From Wyeomyia smithii (taxonomy: Eukaryota; Arthropoda; Insecta; Diptera; Culicidae): DNA of 64,000 bases. Shown here in pieces: positions 47,542 to 58,088 of the stretch (within the stretch, counting starts at the first letter, position 1; each line of letters starts with the position of its first letter). The DNA lies in assembly GCF_029784165.1 (NCBI RefSeq), contig NC_073695.1:96825485-96889484 (forward strand), in the 5' to 3' direction. Both the position numbers and the translations under genes were made by a program. The notes beneath the pieces are model-generated. The model did not search any database and had not been told where the DNA came from. It saw only the letters and a list, made by a program, of their open reading frames with translations.

Positions 47542-47689
47542 AGGCCTCTGCCATAGTAGACGCGAGAAGCGGCGCGAACCGATTCGCTCGGCCGTAGGTT
47601 GATGTACAGCTCTACTGATGGCTGTACATTAACCTACAGCTGAGCGAATCGGTTCGCGTCGCTTTTCGCGTCTATTATGGCAGAGGCCT
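47542..47689. repeat. 148-bp GC-rich hairpin (arms of about 67 bp)
   Basis: The arms start AGGCCTCTGCCATA and include gcgaaccgattcgctc and gtaggtt.atgtacagc. They differ at only a handful of positions, around a loop of about 13 bases. The flanks suggest a 2-3 bp TA/TAA duplication. GC content far exceeds its surroundings. It could be a miniature element or, if transcribed, a long RNA hairpin. Confidence 0.85.
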
Positions 47690-48473
47690 AATTGAAAAGT
47701 TGTATCAGTTTGTTCAGAAGAATATTATTGTCGGTAATATTACAGAGATGCGATTGCGTAAATCCGATTTTGAATTGAACAATTGTTCTTTTGAGAACAA
47801 ATAACACACTTATTTGAAGAGTTAATAGCTTTTGGTACCAATAGCAGTATAGTGACAGCCTCAGCGATAGATGCAGGTGCAGCCGGTACTTGCCTGAGGC
47901 CGATGTAAAGGTAAATGGGAGCAGCACGGCGAAACAGTTCGGGTTATGCTTAGACGCGCGTCATTTTTCGTTCTTGATATTCCCCACATGGAACGACGCG
48001 CTTTTGTATGATAGCGGTGGTATTAGCGGTAGATGCATTTGCCAACACTTCCTCCAGTAAAGCCGTGTCTAGTTTTCAATGTGAAAACACCTTTCTCATT
48101 GTGTTGACCGTGCGCCTTAGTCCTCACTATCAAGGTAACACAGAGATGTAAGATAAACACTACATCCTATGATAAATTGAACAAATGTTCTTATAAGGAC
48201 AACAAATGAATTAATGAAGATTTAATTTTGAATAAGAATACTTCTCTCAGGAAGTTTGGCTACATAGGGATGTAAAATGTAAATCTAAAACTGAAAAAAG
48301 TGAGAAAAATTTCAAATGCTAATAAATCGGTTAGTTTTCGATGGATTTCCTTCGTTTTTGCAGCAATCGATTAGAAAATCTTCTAAGATTCCTACCAAAT
48401 GCATGAAATTGCAATTTTATCATTCGAACTATTGTACTATTGAAAACTCTTAAGCCTTGTCAAAACACAAAAT

Positions 48474-48580
48474 TCGACCTCTGATTGGTCGTTATACCGC
48501 GCTTTCCCAAGCACGGTCGGCAGAGTTATGGACCTAGTAAATTAGGAATGCATCATTTGGCCTATATAAGAGCTTCATCA
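48474..48580 (+). promoter_or_regulatory. CCAAT plus TATA promoter-like block, copy 3
   Basis: ctctgattggtcgttatacc lies about 80 bp upstream of tttggcctatataagagc, closely matching copy 1. The downstream leader is different (ttcatcagataataaac). Confidence 0.5.
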
Positions 48581-48753
48581 GATAATAAACAAACATTTCA
48601 ACGGATATTAAATTGAACAACTGAAATTTGAAGAACACAAATGATTATTTGAAGAGTTAATATTTTCTCGTTTTGCGCTATAATCCAAAGTTAATTATCT
48701 TCATCTACATGCATACTCTGACTATTATTACGTGTTTGCGTCGCTTAGTGTTT

Positions 48754-48914
48754 GGCTACGGTCATGCAGAACGCAAATAACGGCGCGATGCGATTCGGCA
48801 AGACGAAATCTGTTGAAATGTATAGCTCTACTTCGCCTTAAAAAGAGCTGTACATTTCACCACGGTAAGGCGAATCGCATCGCGCCGGCATTCGCGTTCT
48901 GCATAACCGTAGCC
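48754..48914. repeat. 161-bp GC-rich hairpin related to 47542-47689
   Basis: The arms start GGCTACGG and include catgcagaacgc, cggcgcgatgcgattcg and gaaatgta.agctct, around a short loop. The middle of each arm (gcgcga..cgattcg then gtaca) resembles the other hairpin, so the two are probably diverged members of one family. Confidence 0.82.
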
Positions 48915-49143
48915 TTTGTTCCGTTCCCGTTTAATGATGTCGTACTAAATGTGCATATTACAATTCGGCAGCACTTCAACTTCTCATTTGCACAAAATTT
49001 AAAAATATCCAATGAACTTCATTCAAAAAATCAGACAAAAAGAAATTACAATACTGCCAATGAACGGTCAACGTTTATTTACTAGAAAAAATGACTGACA
49101 CGCAAGCAGCCAGGTTATCTTTCTTGTAAAAGTATTCTACTTC

Positions 49144-50790
49144 AACCTTGCGGTCGTGGCTTTGCATACAACCTTCTTGTGATTTTTTTCCTTTTCTTTC
49201 CTTGCACAACAACAATTTTTTTTAAGCACGGACGCAAACTTTCATTCGCTTCCGAAATCATAGGCACACACTCGTGTCTACTCTCCTACTCGCGTCTACT
49301 TTCCTACTCGCGAGCATGGCTAGCCGTAGACAATTGTCTCAAGATTCATTGCCATGATTGCGGAGTGACAAATATTTCGAATAGGGCATCGGACCACTTC
49401 GGCAGCGGTTTTCTTCGGCCGGTTTTACACTAGACTGTTGTAAAAAAACATACCAAAGCAGTCCGATACCCTAGACGTTCCGGTATGCACTTTCGGCTGT
49501 CAGTGCACGAAACAAAACCGGGTAGTTGAAGAAAGCATTTTTGTTTTCGAGCACATTTTTTTCAAACATTGTACTGCTACGCATAGCATGTCAGTCCCAT
49601 TTGCATTTTCAGTAAGCCGAGAAAAACGCGTTTTTATATGAGTCATTGGAAACTAATCTTTTGCTGGAAAATAATCTGCATTATGAAGAACAATCATGCA
49701 AGAAATTAACGCTCTAGGACATCATTCACCCCCGGGACTATAATAGGTGACACCTGACAATAATAGAACCGATTACCCCAAATTCAAGGCGTTTTTTATT
49801 TCCATTTTATTTATTTTTTTCTTAGTATACAAACAAAATTTATGAGTTTCTAATCATAAATCCTTGAAATTTTGGACTTTGCCGCAGAATTAGGATGGCT
49901 ATGGCATGTACATTTTTAGATATTTAAAAAAACGATTTTTTTAAAAACAAAAACGGAACTTTTTGAAGCTTTTACTCTGTGTGTAATTTTGTAAAATTCT
50001 TAAAAATTAGAAAATAAAAGTACTATTTTGTTTCCAATAATATGCCAAATGTCTTCGGAGATGTTAAAGAGAATTAAATAAGAATTCTGTTGTTCTAGAA
50101 ATATTTAGTTCTATATTTAAAATGAACTATTTAAATCTTATGAAATGATTTTTTTAATCAAATAGTATATTTTTTTAAAGATACTAATCATCAGACAAAG
50201 TTTAAAATTTTAAAGATTTATAGTTAGAAACTCATAGAATTCGTTAGTACACTTGAAAAGTAAAATAAATAAAAGTTTTTTGTCCATTTTGTACAAAAAA
50301 ATCAATATCTCATACACTATGGCTTCTTGAATAGTTGTGACTTTAGAAGAGTTTTATATTATTGGTTAATAAACAACTTTGTAAAAGAGAGCATCCTCCT
50401 AAATTGAAAAAAATGAAGAAGAAAAAATTTTGTACTAGTTTAGTACAAGTTTAGTACAAATATTTTCATACAAAAATATTCCTTGATGATACTCATGAAC
50501 ATTGCCGAAAACACTATCTCAAAAAACCAACACGATCCGGAGTTATTAATTTTGTTCCGCTAAATTGCATTCCTGGACCACTGTGCACTGTCATTCGAAT
50601 TGATTTACTTATAGCCTTACAGACCGGGAACACATACGAGTCTTTCCAGCAGGTGAAGGACACACTAAGCAGCAATTTTAAAACAAGCGAAGGGATCTCA
50701 TCTGGACCTCATCCGGTAGAGCACTGCCTGCTGCCTTGACCCTATCATTGGTGATGATGATAGTTGGAGGCGTCAGTCGGGAATCGTAGA
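49144..50790. other. No gene recognised
   Basis: The stretch just outside the composite element (gcggtcgtggctttgcatacaac, about 49152-49174) recurs at 22576-22600 inside the hAT. The rest is AT-rich with no supported feature. Confidence 0.45.
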
Positions 50791-51303
50791 GAGAAATTTG
50801 GATCTAGAGTTCGATAGCACAATCTAGAAACTTTATTCTAAAAGTTGTCACATATGATGAGGCGCCCATTTCCATGATATAAAAAATTAGGATGGCCAAA
50901 ATTTTAATGAAATCAGAAGTCCACCTTTTTTATCTTTTGTAGATAGAGGGAAAAAGTTACCCTCCAATATTGTAGCCCCGTTAATTCAGGTAATACTGTG
51001 AAAAAAGTTTTCTTCTATCTTTGGAAATAAGCGATTCAGTATGTATTCAGTATTTTTTACTCTTACTTTTGTTTTTCCACATTTCACATCAAAATTGTCT
51101 TTTAACGAATTTTAAAGCTTGAAAAGCTCTAAGCCGTTTATTTCTGGCAACTCTCTTCCGCAACTGGTTACTTCAAGTGCTTCAATTTTGCTCAAAATTC
51201 GTGTCATTTAATCTTCATCGAAAATAATAAAACGCATAATTTTGTCTGGTCGTCAGGGTGGCCAATTCCTAAATAAAGTGATAAATTGCGTTTTTTTATA
51301 TTA

Positions 51304-51642
51304 CATTGAATTCTGTTTTTACGCGACTTTTTTATACGTGATTTTATTTTACGCGATTTTTTCGAAATTACGCGATTTTTTTACGCGATTTTCTTGAAAT
51401 TACGCGATGTGTGACATGGGAAATATTGTTTTTGAACCAATATGTAACACACACACAAACATACACACACATACACACACACACACACACACACTTACCA
51501 CATAGCGAAAGGTTTTGTAACGACGCGATCTTTTTTACGCGATTTGCTCCAAATTACGCGATTTGTTCGAAATTACGCGATTTTTTTTACGCGATTCTTT
51601 TTTTGCGCGCACGTATCAATCGCTTAAAAAGAGAATCCAGTG
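51304..51642. mobile_element. 339-bp MITE rich in TTACGCGATTT repeats
   Basis: The ends are cattgaattctgtttttacg and, complemented, cactggattctctttttaag. Flanks repeat tatatta (51297-51303 and 51643-51649). The interior holds about ten acgcgatt phrases, often as cgaaattacgcgat, in opposite orientation relationships on the two sides of a (CA)n microsatellite at about 51440-51494. It has no coding capacity. Confidence 0.75.
51440..51494 (+). repeat. (CA)n microsatellite
   Basis: Interrupted CA repeats with a few AA and TA changes lie between two acgcga-rich halves. Confidence 0.9.
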
Positions 51643-52819
51643 TATATTATTTCAAAAATTTCTAACATTTGATTCAACTGGTCGATATTTGATGTTTTTG
51701 GATCGAATTTAAGGTATTCGTTACTGGTTTTAAGAAAAATACCAAAAAATTAAAAATATGCAAAATAATTAAATTATTCTAACTTTTATCATGTTTTCAA
51801 ATTGAACGCACTCAAACACGAAATAGTACATATATAAAAAAAATCATATGTAGAGTAAAATGTACACTTCAGAGATCAGAAATATTTTTTTACGTTTGTC
51901 CCAAAAAGAACGACGAACGAATGAAAATGGTGTAGTTAAAAAAACATCAATAACTTTGAAGAGAATGGGGATATTCCTGATTGCAGCATGCAAAAAATTT
52001 TTTCATTATAAAGCTCCAAAAGCCATGAGAAAACAATTGTAATGTGTAAATCTAAATAAAAATACGATTTGACCAAAAAATCGTTTTTTTTAACACAAAT
52101 CGGTTGTTTTTAACGGAAAATCATTTTTTGTCTACAAAGTTATCTCAAATTAAATGAACTAGATCATTGCGGAACATTTTTTTTCCTTTTTCCAAAGATA
52201 AAAATAGACTGCTGATTTCATCAAGAATAAGCGCCTAATAATTTTGTAGTAGGGAATTTTTCTCTAGACTATTGCTATCGAACTCTAGATCAAAATTCCT
52301 CCCTACATTCGGTTTCTGAACCATTTTGCATTGTTCATCGTAAAGAGCAGCCTGGATTGCTTCCTTCGGTCGTTAATGTACCGCTCAAAATTTTTGGGGT
52401 TAACCATAAGATCTGAAAAGCGGCGTACAGACGATCATTCAGTTGCTTGTAGTTAATGTTTGCTGGACCAAGTGGAGTCCTTACCGCACTTGTTCCGTCG
52501 TCGAAGACTTGAGCGCTTCATCTTGTCCAGGGAATTGAGGTCGACGTTTGTTCAAACTGGTTTCTCTGGTTCACGCTTGATCTTCAAGGGAACAAATTTA
52601 GCGATAGCATACAATAGGATAGCGGAGACAGTTGACGCAGTAAGGTTAACTTCGTAGTTTCAAAGAACATCATTCCACTCAACACGCAGAGGGAAATCAT
52701 TCATGCCATCAAAACCAGTCCTAATGTTCAACATCTGTAAAATCTTTAGCAAGCTAAGAAAAATAAAATTATAGACCCATCATCTGTTCATACACTTCAA
52801 GGCGGCGTAAGATTCAGTT

Positions 52820-53270
52820 AGGAGCAACGAGTTATAGAAAATTGTGAAATACATGGACTGATCATCAACTCTACCAAAACCAAGTACATGGTGTGTGAGT
52901 TCGTCAAGTGTAGGTACTAAGATTGTGATAGATGGGGATATCCTTGAAGAAGTCGACGAACACATGTGCCTCGATATTCTCGTAACGCGCGACAACGGCA
53001 TTAGTCACGAAATAAAGACACGGATAGTAGCCGCAACCAGGATCCTTTCTGCGGTCCGCCCGCACAAATTTTTGGCTCTAGTAGACGCTTATTCCCTTGG
53101 TGTTGCTTTGTGACGAAAGGTACTTTGAGACTTCGAACGTAAGATCCTGCTCCAATATTTGTTGGAAAATTGAAGAATTATGTGTGGTGCACAATGATTG
53201 ATCATGGTGAAATATGTTAGGCTTCAGTTAGCTGGACGGGTGACAAGAAGGATGCCGGATTTGTTTTGAT
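52820..53270 (+). pseudogene. Non-LTR reverse transcriptase C-terminal remnant (RTE-like)
   Basis: Across frames the reading contains GLIINSTKTKYMV (about 52857-52895), DILEEVDEHMCLDILVTRDN, EIKTRIVAATRILSAVR and, after a gap, VKYVRLQLAGRVTRRMPD (about 53205-53255). The order matches the region after the ADD motif in RTE-like or related LINE reverse transcriptases. Several stops and frameshifts are present. Upstream sequence (52440-52800) may be earlier parts but is too decayed to assign. Confidence 0.6.
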
Positions 53271-53881
53271 TATAAAAAACATGGAGCGTCTCTGAATTTC
53301 CCGATAACCAGACAAAAGGCTTCTGGGATTACTCTCATAGTCCAGTCACGAAAAATCCGACATTAGAATCACAGTTATAATTGAATTCGAAATACAATTA
53401 TAATAACAATCGAATCACTACTAAATTTACGATCAAGTTCTTGAATTGATTTACGAAAAAAAGGCGGTAATAAGTTCCAATATTCTCTATTTCTTTACGC
53501 ACAAATCTGTTTCAGAATATGTTTAAAAGCTATTGTTGAAAACTTTTTAACATCAGAGCACGAAGGCTCTGACTCACTAAGCTCGATGAGTTTGAGATGT
53601 GCTGGTATCTCCAGATTGGCAAACATGGCAAATCTTTAGTCGCACTCGCGAATGTAGAGCCCTAGAAGTCAAACGATCCTGCTATGGAAGAGAAACTTGA
53701 AAGAAAAACGATAATTAACATGCAGCGCTGTTCAACAGATAGTTCTAGAGACAAATGCACTACTACTACAGTCCATATATTATTTTAAATAAATGGAAAT
53801 GTCGGGATGAGGAATCACACACAGGAGGACCTGACGCTTTGGGCGACGTTGTACGGAGAGAAAGAGAGGCTAGCCCCTTAC

Positions 53882-54023
53882 CTGCCCGGCGGCGGCAGAT
53901 ATGTCGGTACCATCGAGCCGGCAGACGTAACCGCCGTTATCGGTGATATCCACATATCCTCGATGGTGGTGCGGCCCCGCGTTTCCACTAGTCCAGGCGT
54001 CGACTGGCAGCGTCCCATAGCAA
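53882..54023 (-). CDS. Cng: CNG channel alpha-type subunit, linker exon
   Basis: This 142-nt internal exon lies between the nucleotide-binding domain and the terminal coiled-coil exon. The acceptor is cgaacaaaag|TT and the donor is GGGCAG|GTAAGG. The first two bases complete G|TT (valine) from the previous exon, giving LEK-VAMGRCQSTPGLVETRG. It continues with TTIEDMWISPITAV and MVPTYLPPPG and leaves AG for the next exon. Both phases fit the neighbouring exons exactly, which is the main reason to choose this frame over two others. The AMGRCQSTPGLVE block is one I associate with insect CNG channels. The next exon is about 15.1 kb downstream. Confidence 0.85.
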
Positions 54024-54374
54024 CTTTTGTTCGGATAGTCAATCGCAAAAATAGCACATAATTAACACTCAATAACAAATCTAATCGAACATACGACACG
54101 AGATAGACACGCACACGCTATGTACAGAAAGAGAGAGAGAGCCGCAAGGAGAGCTGTAGAAGTATAGGATACCACTAGGGAAATGGCTGTCGAGAAAGGA
54201 CATCCATCAGCGGCTACGATTGGGTTCTACAAATTGCCAAGCAGTCATTCAGTGCATGGTTGCACCACGACTGAGTGTCGTGCTCTAGAGTTGTGCGCTA
54301 AGAAACCTAGTCTATGCTACATGTACTAGTAACCGTCATGCTCTTGTGAAGTTGAGTTGTCGATGCTATTATTA

Positions 54375-54642
54375 TACAGTGAGTAAAAAAAGTTTATCTA
54401 CCGCCTCTACGAATTGCATTTGTTTTTTGTTGATTTTCTTTCAAAACCTTCATCAGTTTAATGGATGTTTATCCTTTTTTGCTCAATTTTTGCATATTAA
54501 TCAACTTTTTTTGGAAGTGAAAAGAACGACACACAATTTAGTTTATTTCTTTCAGTGACAAACTATCTTCTTCATTTTCAGCAGGTTGAAAAATCATGCA
54601 GAGGTGGTAAAACTTTTTTTACATACACCACCAATTTAACAG
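54375..54642. mobile_element. Short MITE with ~30-bp imperfect inverted ends
   Basis: cagtgagtaaaaaaagttta followed by tctaccgcctct pairs with the complement of 54596-54630 (gtatgtaaaaaaagttttac, cacctctg). It looks like a Tc1/mariner-type miniature element in the CNG intron. The exact boundaries are uncertain. Confidence 0.5.
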
Positions 54643-55185
54643 GAAACGTATTTTCACAGTTTTATCGGCAAATTTATAAACATTGAAATAATTTATTAAT
54701 ACAATACTTATGAGAATTCGTGCAACATTCATTTAAAATCAGAAGTTATTATTGAAGAACGACTTTTAAATCTAATTAAATTCTTATACAGTTTTTTTCG
54801 TTAGTTTGGAAACTTTAGTAATAGGAAACAAAGTTCCTAGCTATGAAATACATTATTATAGCTTTTTCCACAAAAAAAGAAAAAAAAACAAATCTTTGCT
54901 ACACAACATTTTCGAAAGTCAATATTTTAAAGTGATGTGTAGGCAATTCTATTAAAACTTACTAGTTAGAAAAAAATCTGAAACAGTTCAACTTATATCG
55001 GCTTGTAGAGAAGTATTTTTAATTGGAAGCCTGTTTATACTAATCTAAGATATTAAAAAATACTACTAGAGTCCTAACCGATGCAAAATTATGCACACAT
55101 CCATCTACACGTCCACACGCACGCACACATTAGCTGAAAAGGAGTGGAAAAGGGGGAAAGGGGGGCTAGCTCATCCCGACATTAC

Positions 55186-55353
55186 CTTTCTCGAGCGGGG
55201 CCTTCTTGTACTTTTCGAGCCGTTTGACGGCGATTGCCTCCAGTCGCACCCGGGCCGCCGGGTATTCCTTCAGCACGTCCCACATGTCCTTCTTGCTGAG
55301 CACAAACAGATCGCTGTAGCCGACCGATCGCACGCTGGCCGTCCTGCGGTTAC
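55186..55353 (-). CDS. Cng: CNG channel alpha-type subunit, cyclic nucleotide-binding domain exon
   Basis: This 168-nt exon follows ggtggtggcaacag| and ends CGAGAAAG|GTAATG. It begins within a glycine codon (G|GT) and encodes NRRTASVRSVGYSDLFVLSK, then KDMWDVLKEYPAARVRLEAI and AVKRLEKYKKAPLEK. This is the end of the phosphate-binding cassette, the last beta strands and the B and C helices of the cyclic-nucleotide-binding domain. The Arg-Thr pair in NRRTA corresponds to the residues that contact the cyclic phosphate and favour cGMP in CNG channels (family knowledge). The GC-rich coding style stands out from the repeats. Upstream exons are not seen to the end of the window, so the preceding intron exceeds 8.6 kb. 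Confidence 0.93.
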
Positions 55354-56254
55354 CTGTTGCCACCACCAAGCGCAAACCGGGGTTTCGGGGTTGAATGGGA
55401 GAGAAGCAGAAAAAATGCAATTAATTACAAATCGACACCAGGGTTGCTCGGGCGGGGTGGGGGTGGTACGAGAAAACTAAGAAAGTTGGAACGGAAATAT
55501 AAGCTTTTACACGTAGACATCCATATTAAATCGAAACTAGGTATTAAATTGATATTAAACTGTATCGAACGTCTATACGGGATTTTAAATACCAATGCGA
55601 AGACAAAATAATTCAGCATTTCAGTAACGGTCGCAATCAAGAAGTGCTTAATGGTGAAAAATACATAAATGCGGGCTCAAAACACAGCTTTTAAAAGAAG
55701 AAACGGCGGTTTACATCCGATAAGATCAAAATGGACACAATGCAGGTTAACATCAACATAAAGTAGCAGCATCAGTTGGATACTGTAGCGTTCTAGAACA
55801 AAGTAATTCATTATCAATTAAAAGCAGACGACAAAAAGATAGCAAAATATATTCTCTCGGTGGAAAACACAGTTATTTGGAAATGTTCAAAAACTAATTT
55901 ACCTCATCATAGAATAAAATTATACGTAATTGTATCGCGCTTTAGTATTACCGCATATGTTTACTCCCAAAAAGTTAACCTTAAGCCGAAAAGAAACTTA
56001 AACTATTGAATCAATTTTTGGTTTATCGGATCAGTTGGGTAGCAGAACTTGAACCTTTCAGGAAACGTAAGGAAACCTCATGCATGTTATCTTTTTTGCA
56101 ATATTTTTCCTCTTAAACTATCAGAATTTATAACCTATTTGACATGATGTTTCAGTCATTTCTAACATTTATGACATTTGGTTTTTTATAGTCTGCAGTT
56201 CTGCGGCTAGTTAACCTCATGTAAGAAAAGTTTTTACATCACATTTATATTAGC
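55354..56254. other. CNG intron, no feature recognised
   Basis: AT-rich DNA with no repeat that I can name. Short frames such as 55357-55611 are shadows or chance. Confidence 0.5.
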
Positions 56255-56560
56255 CCATCTACATCCGCGTTTCCGGGAACCCCGTATTGTCATGATTCTC
56301 GAATAAATACGTAGCCCAGGTTGGCGTGATATTGATTTGCCTGAATCCATGGGACGGTCTGAGAGAGACTCGCGTGCCTTGATCGTGCTAAGTGAATTTC
56401 TAATTATGGCAATTGGCGAGTCTGATGGAGTTGTAGCTGCTGTGTAGATTGTGACTGATTCCGCTGAGAAGACTGAAGTCATGTCCTTGAATCTGTGAAG
56501 TTTCGCAAGGATTTGGACCTCTCGGCGAGAAAACCCTAAACCCTCTAGATACGGTGAGGT
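56255..56560 (-). pseudogene. LINE RNase H remnant
   Basis: Blocks on the minus strand in changing frames are GFRVFSPRG, MTSVFSAESVTIYTAATTPS, DSPIAIIRNSLST, PWIQANQYHANLGYVFI and YGVPGNADVDGL. The order (S-x-F-S-A-E, then a D/N-S block, then V-P-G-N-x-x-x-D) is that of the RNase H domain found in I-type LINEs. The conserved Asp of the DS motif reads N here, and stops and frameshifts interrupt it. Earlier sequence (56560-56790) may belong to the same element. Confidence 0.6.
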
Positions 56561-56904
56561 GTAACATCATTTCAAACGGAGTAAAAAGATATAGATTCGA
56601 CACTATTTTCCGTGTTTGGTTGTATGTTGAGCAGAGTACAGCGATCAGTTCTGTGAAGGTACTGCATAATATTTCCAATCCATTGAGAAGCGTGCAATTC
56701 ACTAGGATTTTGACAACTTTGAAGCTGGTTTTTCGACTACTACTCGCACGGCACACGAAAATTGTTTTAAGGAGGGTCACATTTGTTCTGCAATGTTCCT
56801 AAACTTGGGCGAAATGTGGCTTATATGTGAACTCCCGATCGAGAATGCGCATTGTACTTTGGTGTTTATAGCGCTATTGTGAACATATCGGGGGATTTCG
56901 GCTA

Positions 56905-57087
56905 AGTGGTCTTTTTATTTGGAAAAATTATTTGATTCTGTCCAACGTCACCGTCGTGTCTTCATCAGGGAAAAAATGATAAGCCATAGGACGAGGAACC
57001 TTATCATTTTTTCCCTGATGAAGAAACCAACCGGTGTTGAAACGTTGGACAGAATCAAATAATTGTTCCAAATTTAAAGACCGCTCA
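56905..57087. repeat. 183-bp hairpin MITE
   Basis: The left arm (about 56905-56983) and right arm (about 57000-57087) pair over gtggtcttttt, aattatttgattctgtcc, cttcatcagggaaaaaatg and ataag, around a loop of about 16 bases. The segment between ccaacgt and cttcatc differs between arms. Many dispersed copies would be expected if this is a MITE. Confidence 0.82.
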
Positions 57088-57465
57088 ATATTATTTATAT
57101 TAATATTACGGTCGATTCCTAAATTATATGCTATTGTGAACGAGATTCCCTCGGGATTTTACGACTTTTTTACGCCTACAATTATTTCTTCATTGTCTTC
57201 GAAATGCAGCTAGGTAATGGAATGATTGTTTCCTGGATCCTGGATTGGATTCTACCTGGATTGGATTCTACCTGTGGCTCGACAGTTTCCGTTCATGGAG
57301 TTGATCTGACCCCAAACCACAGCGGGAGTTTGTTCTTTACTGATATTGTCTAAGCACTTTCCCATGGGACATGCTTCGTTTCACGAACTACTTGTCGACA
57401 TTTGTTTCGCAGTACTTGATACTGTTCCATGGCTGACTCTTTATCGGGATGGTGTTTTTAGTGTA

Positions 57466-57605
57466 GTGGTCTCCGTGGCTCTGTGGTTAGCGATGTCAAT
57501 CAGCTGGCTCTCCCACACGGTTGTGATATCGGGCTCGATTCCCGAGCAGGTTGAGAATCTTTTCGAGCTGGAAATTTTCTCTACTCAGCACTGGGGCTTG
57601 GTGTA
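57466..57605 (+). mobile_element. tRNA-headed SINE, family A, copy 4, 3'-truncated
   Basis: The head gtggtctccgtggctctg, A-box-like tggttagcgatg, B box gggctcgattcccg and body cttttcgagctgg are present. The match stops after cactggggcttggtgtatcg, and the usual tail is missing. Confidence 0.8.
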
Positions 57606-57879
57606 TCGCCATATTCAATCTTCCGGGTATGTTTACCACCAGGTTTTCACGAGTAGAAGCTGAACTAGCATATCACGCTGCCTGTCCGACGTTCCATAAG
57701 TCTGTTTTATTCTTTGGGTGATGCTTTGCAACCTAGACTTTCCCAATCTTCCACAGAATTTATAAAGGATTAAAACTAGGAGTCTGCGCTGGTCAAACTA
57801 ATAATTTTATATTTTCGTTTAAAAATCATCTTCGTGTTTTTAATGCTGTATGTTTAGGATCGTTATACTGCGAAGAGAT

Positions 57880-58088
57880 CCAGCAAAGTGGCATGTTTTC
57901 TTCGGCATATGGAAGCAAAATCGACCACCTAGGTACACAGGAAACTTTATTCTACTTCAAAAGCGACACATTTTGGCAAGATCCGAATTTTCTAAAAAGT
58001 TTTTAGACTAGGGTGCAACTAAATGGCACATTGTGTTTTGGTCGGATGAGTCGAAATTCAACCTTTTTGGTTCAAACGAAAAATTATA
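57880..58088 (+). pseudogene. Tc1-type transposase fragment with first catalytic Asp
   Basis: From 57961 the frame gives KRHILARSEFSKKFLD, a TAG stop, then GATKWHIVFWSDESKFNLFG. The WSDESKFNLFG block is the first catalytic motif of Tc1 transposases. The reading ends where the family X terminal repeat begins at 58089, and no continuation appears on its far side. The preceding 80 bp may be the earlier part, but it is decayed. Confidence 0.75.

Larger units (their letters stand above)
45583..49143. mobile_element. Composite element with promoters, tandem array and hairpins
   Basis: The outer edges are inverted copies of TTGAAGTAGAATACTT (about 45583-45598 and 49128-49143). A segment of about 330 bp at 45590-45920 recurs as a direct repeat at 48237-48575, sharing cttctctcaggaagtt, gctacatagggatgt, aataaatcggttagt and the promoter block. 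Between them lie a tandem array and two GC-rich hairpins. No protein is recognised in any frame. It could be one non-autonomous transposon with a nested copy, or a tandem pair; the unit is not one I can name. Confidence 0.55.
50800..52345. mobile_element. Fold-back element, copy 2
   Basis: It is the same family as 29905-32480. Left arm phrases (gttgtcacatatgatgaggcgc, tctatctttggaaataagcg) pair with the right arm at about 52080-52300, and the edge gaaccattttgcattg at about 52317 matches the inverted edge of copy 1. A MITE is nested at 51304-51642. Confidence 0.65.

Noticed and set aside
45583..49143. LTR retrotransposon formed by the ~330-bp direct repeats
   Set aside because: No primer-binding site, polypurine tract, gag or pol was seen, and the edges are inverted rather than direct.
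56234..56482. Upstream exon of the CNG gene
   Set aside because: The reading instead matches LINE RNase H blocks (FSAESVTIYTAATTPSDSP, VPGNADVD) with stops, and lacks any GEIS-type CNG motif.
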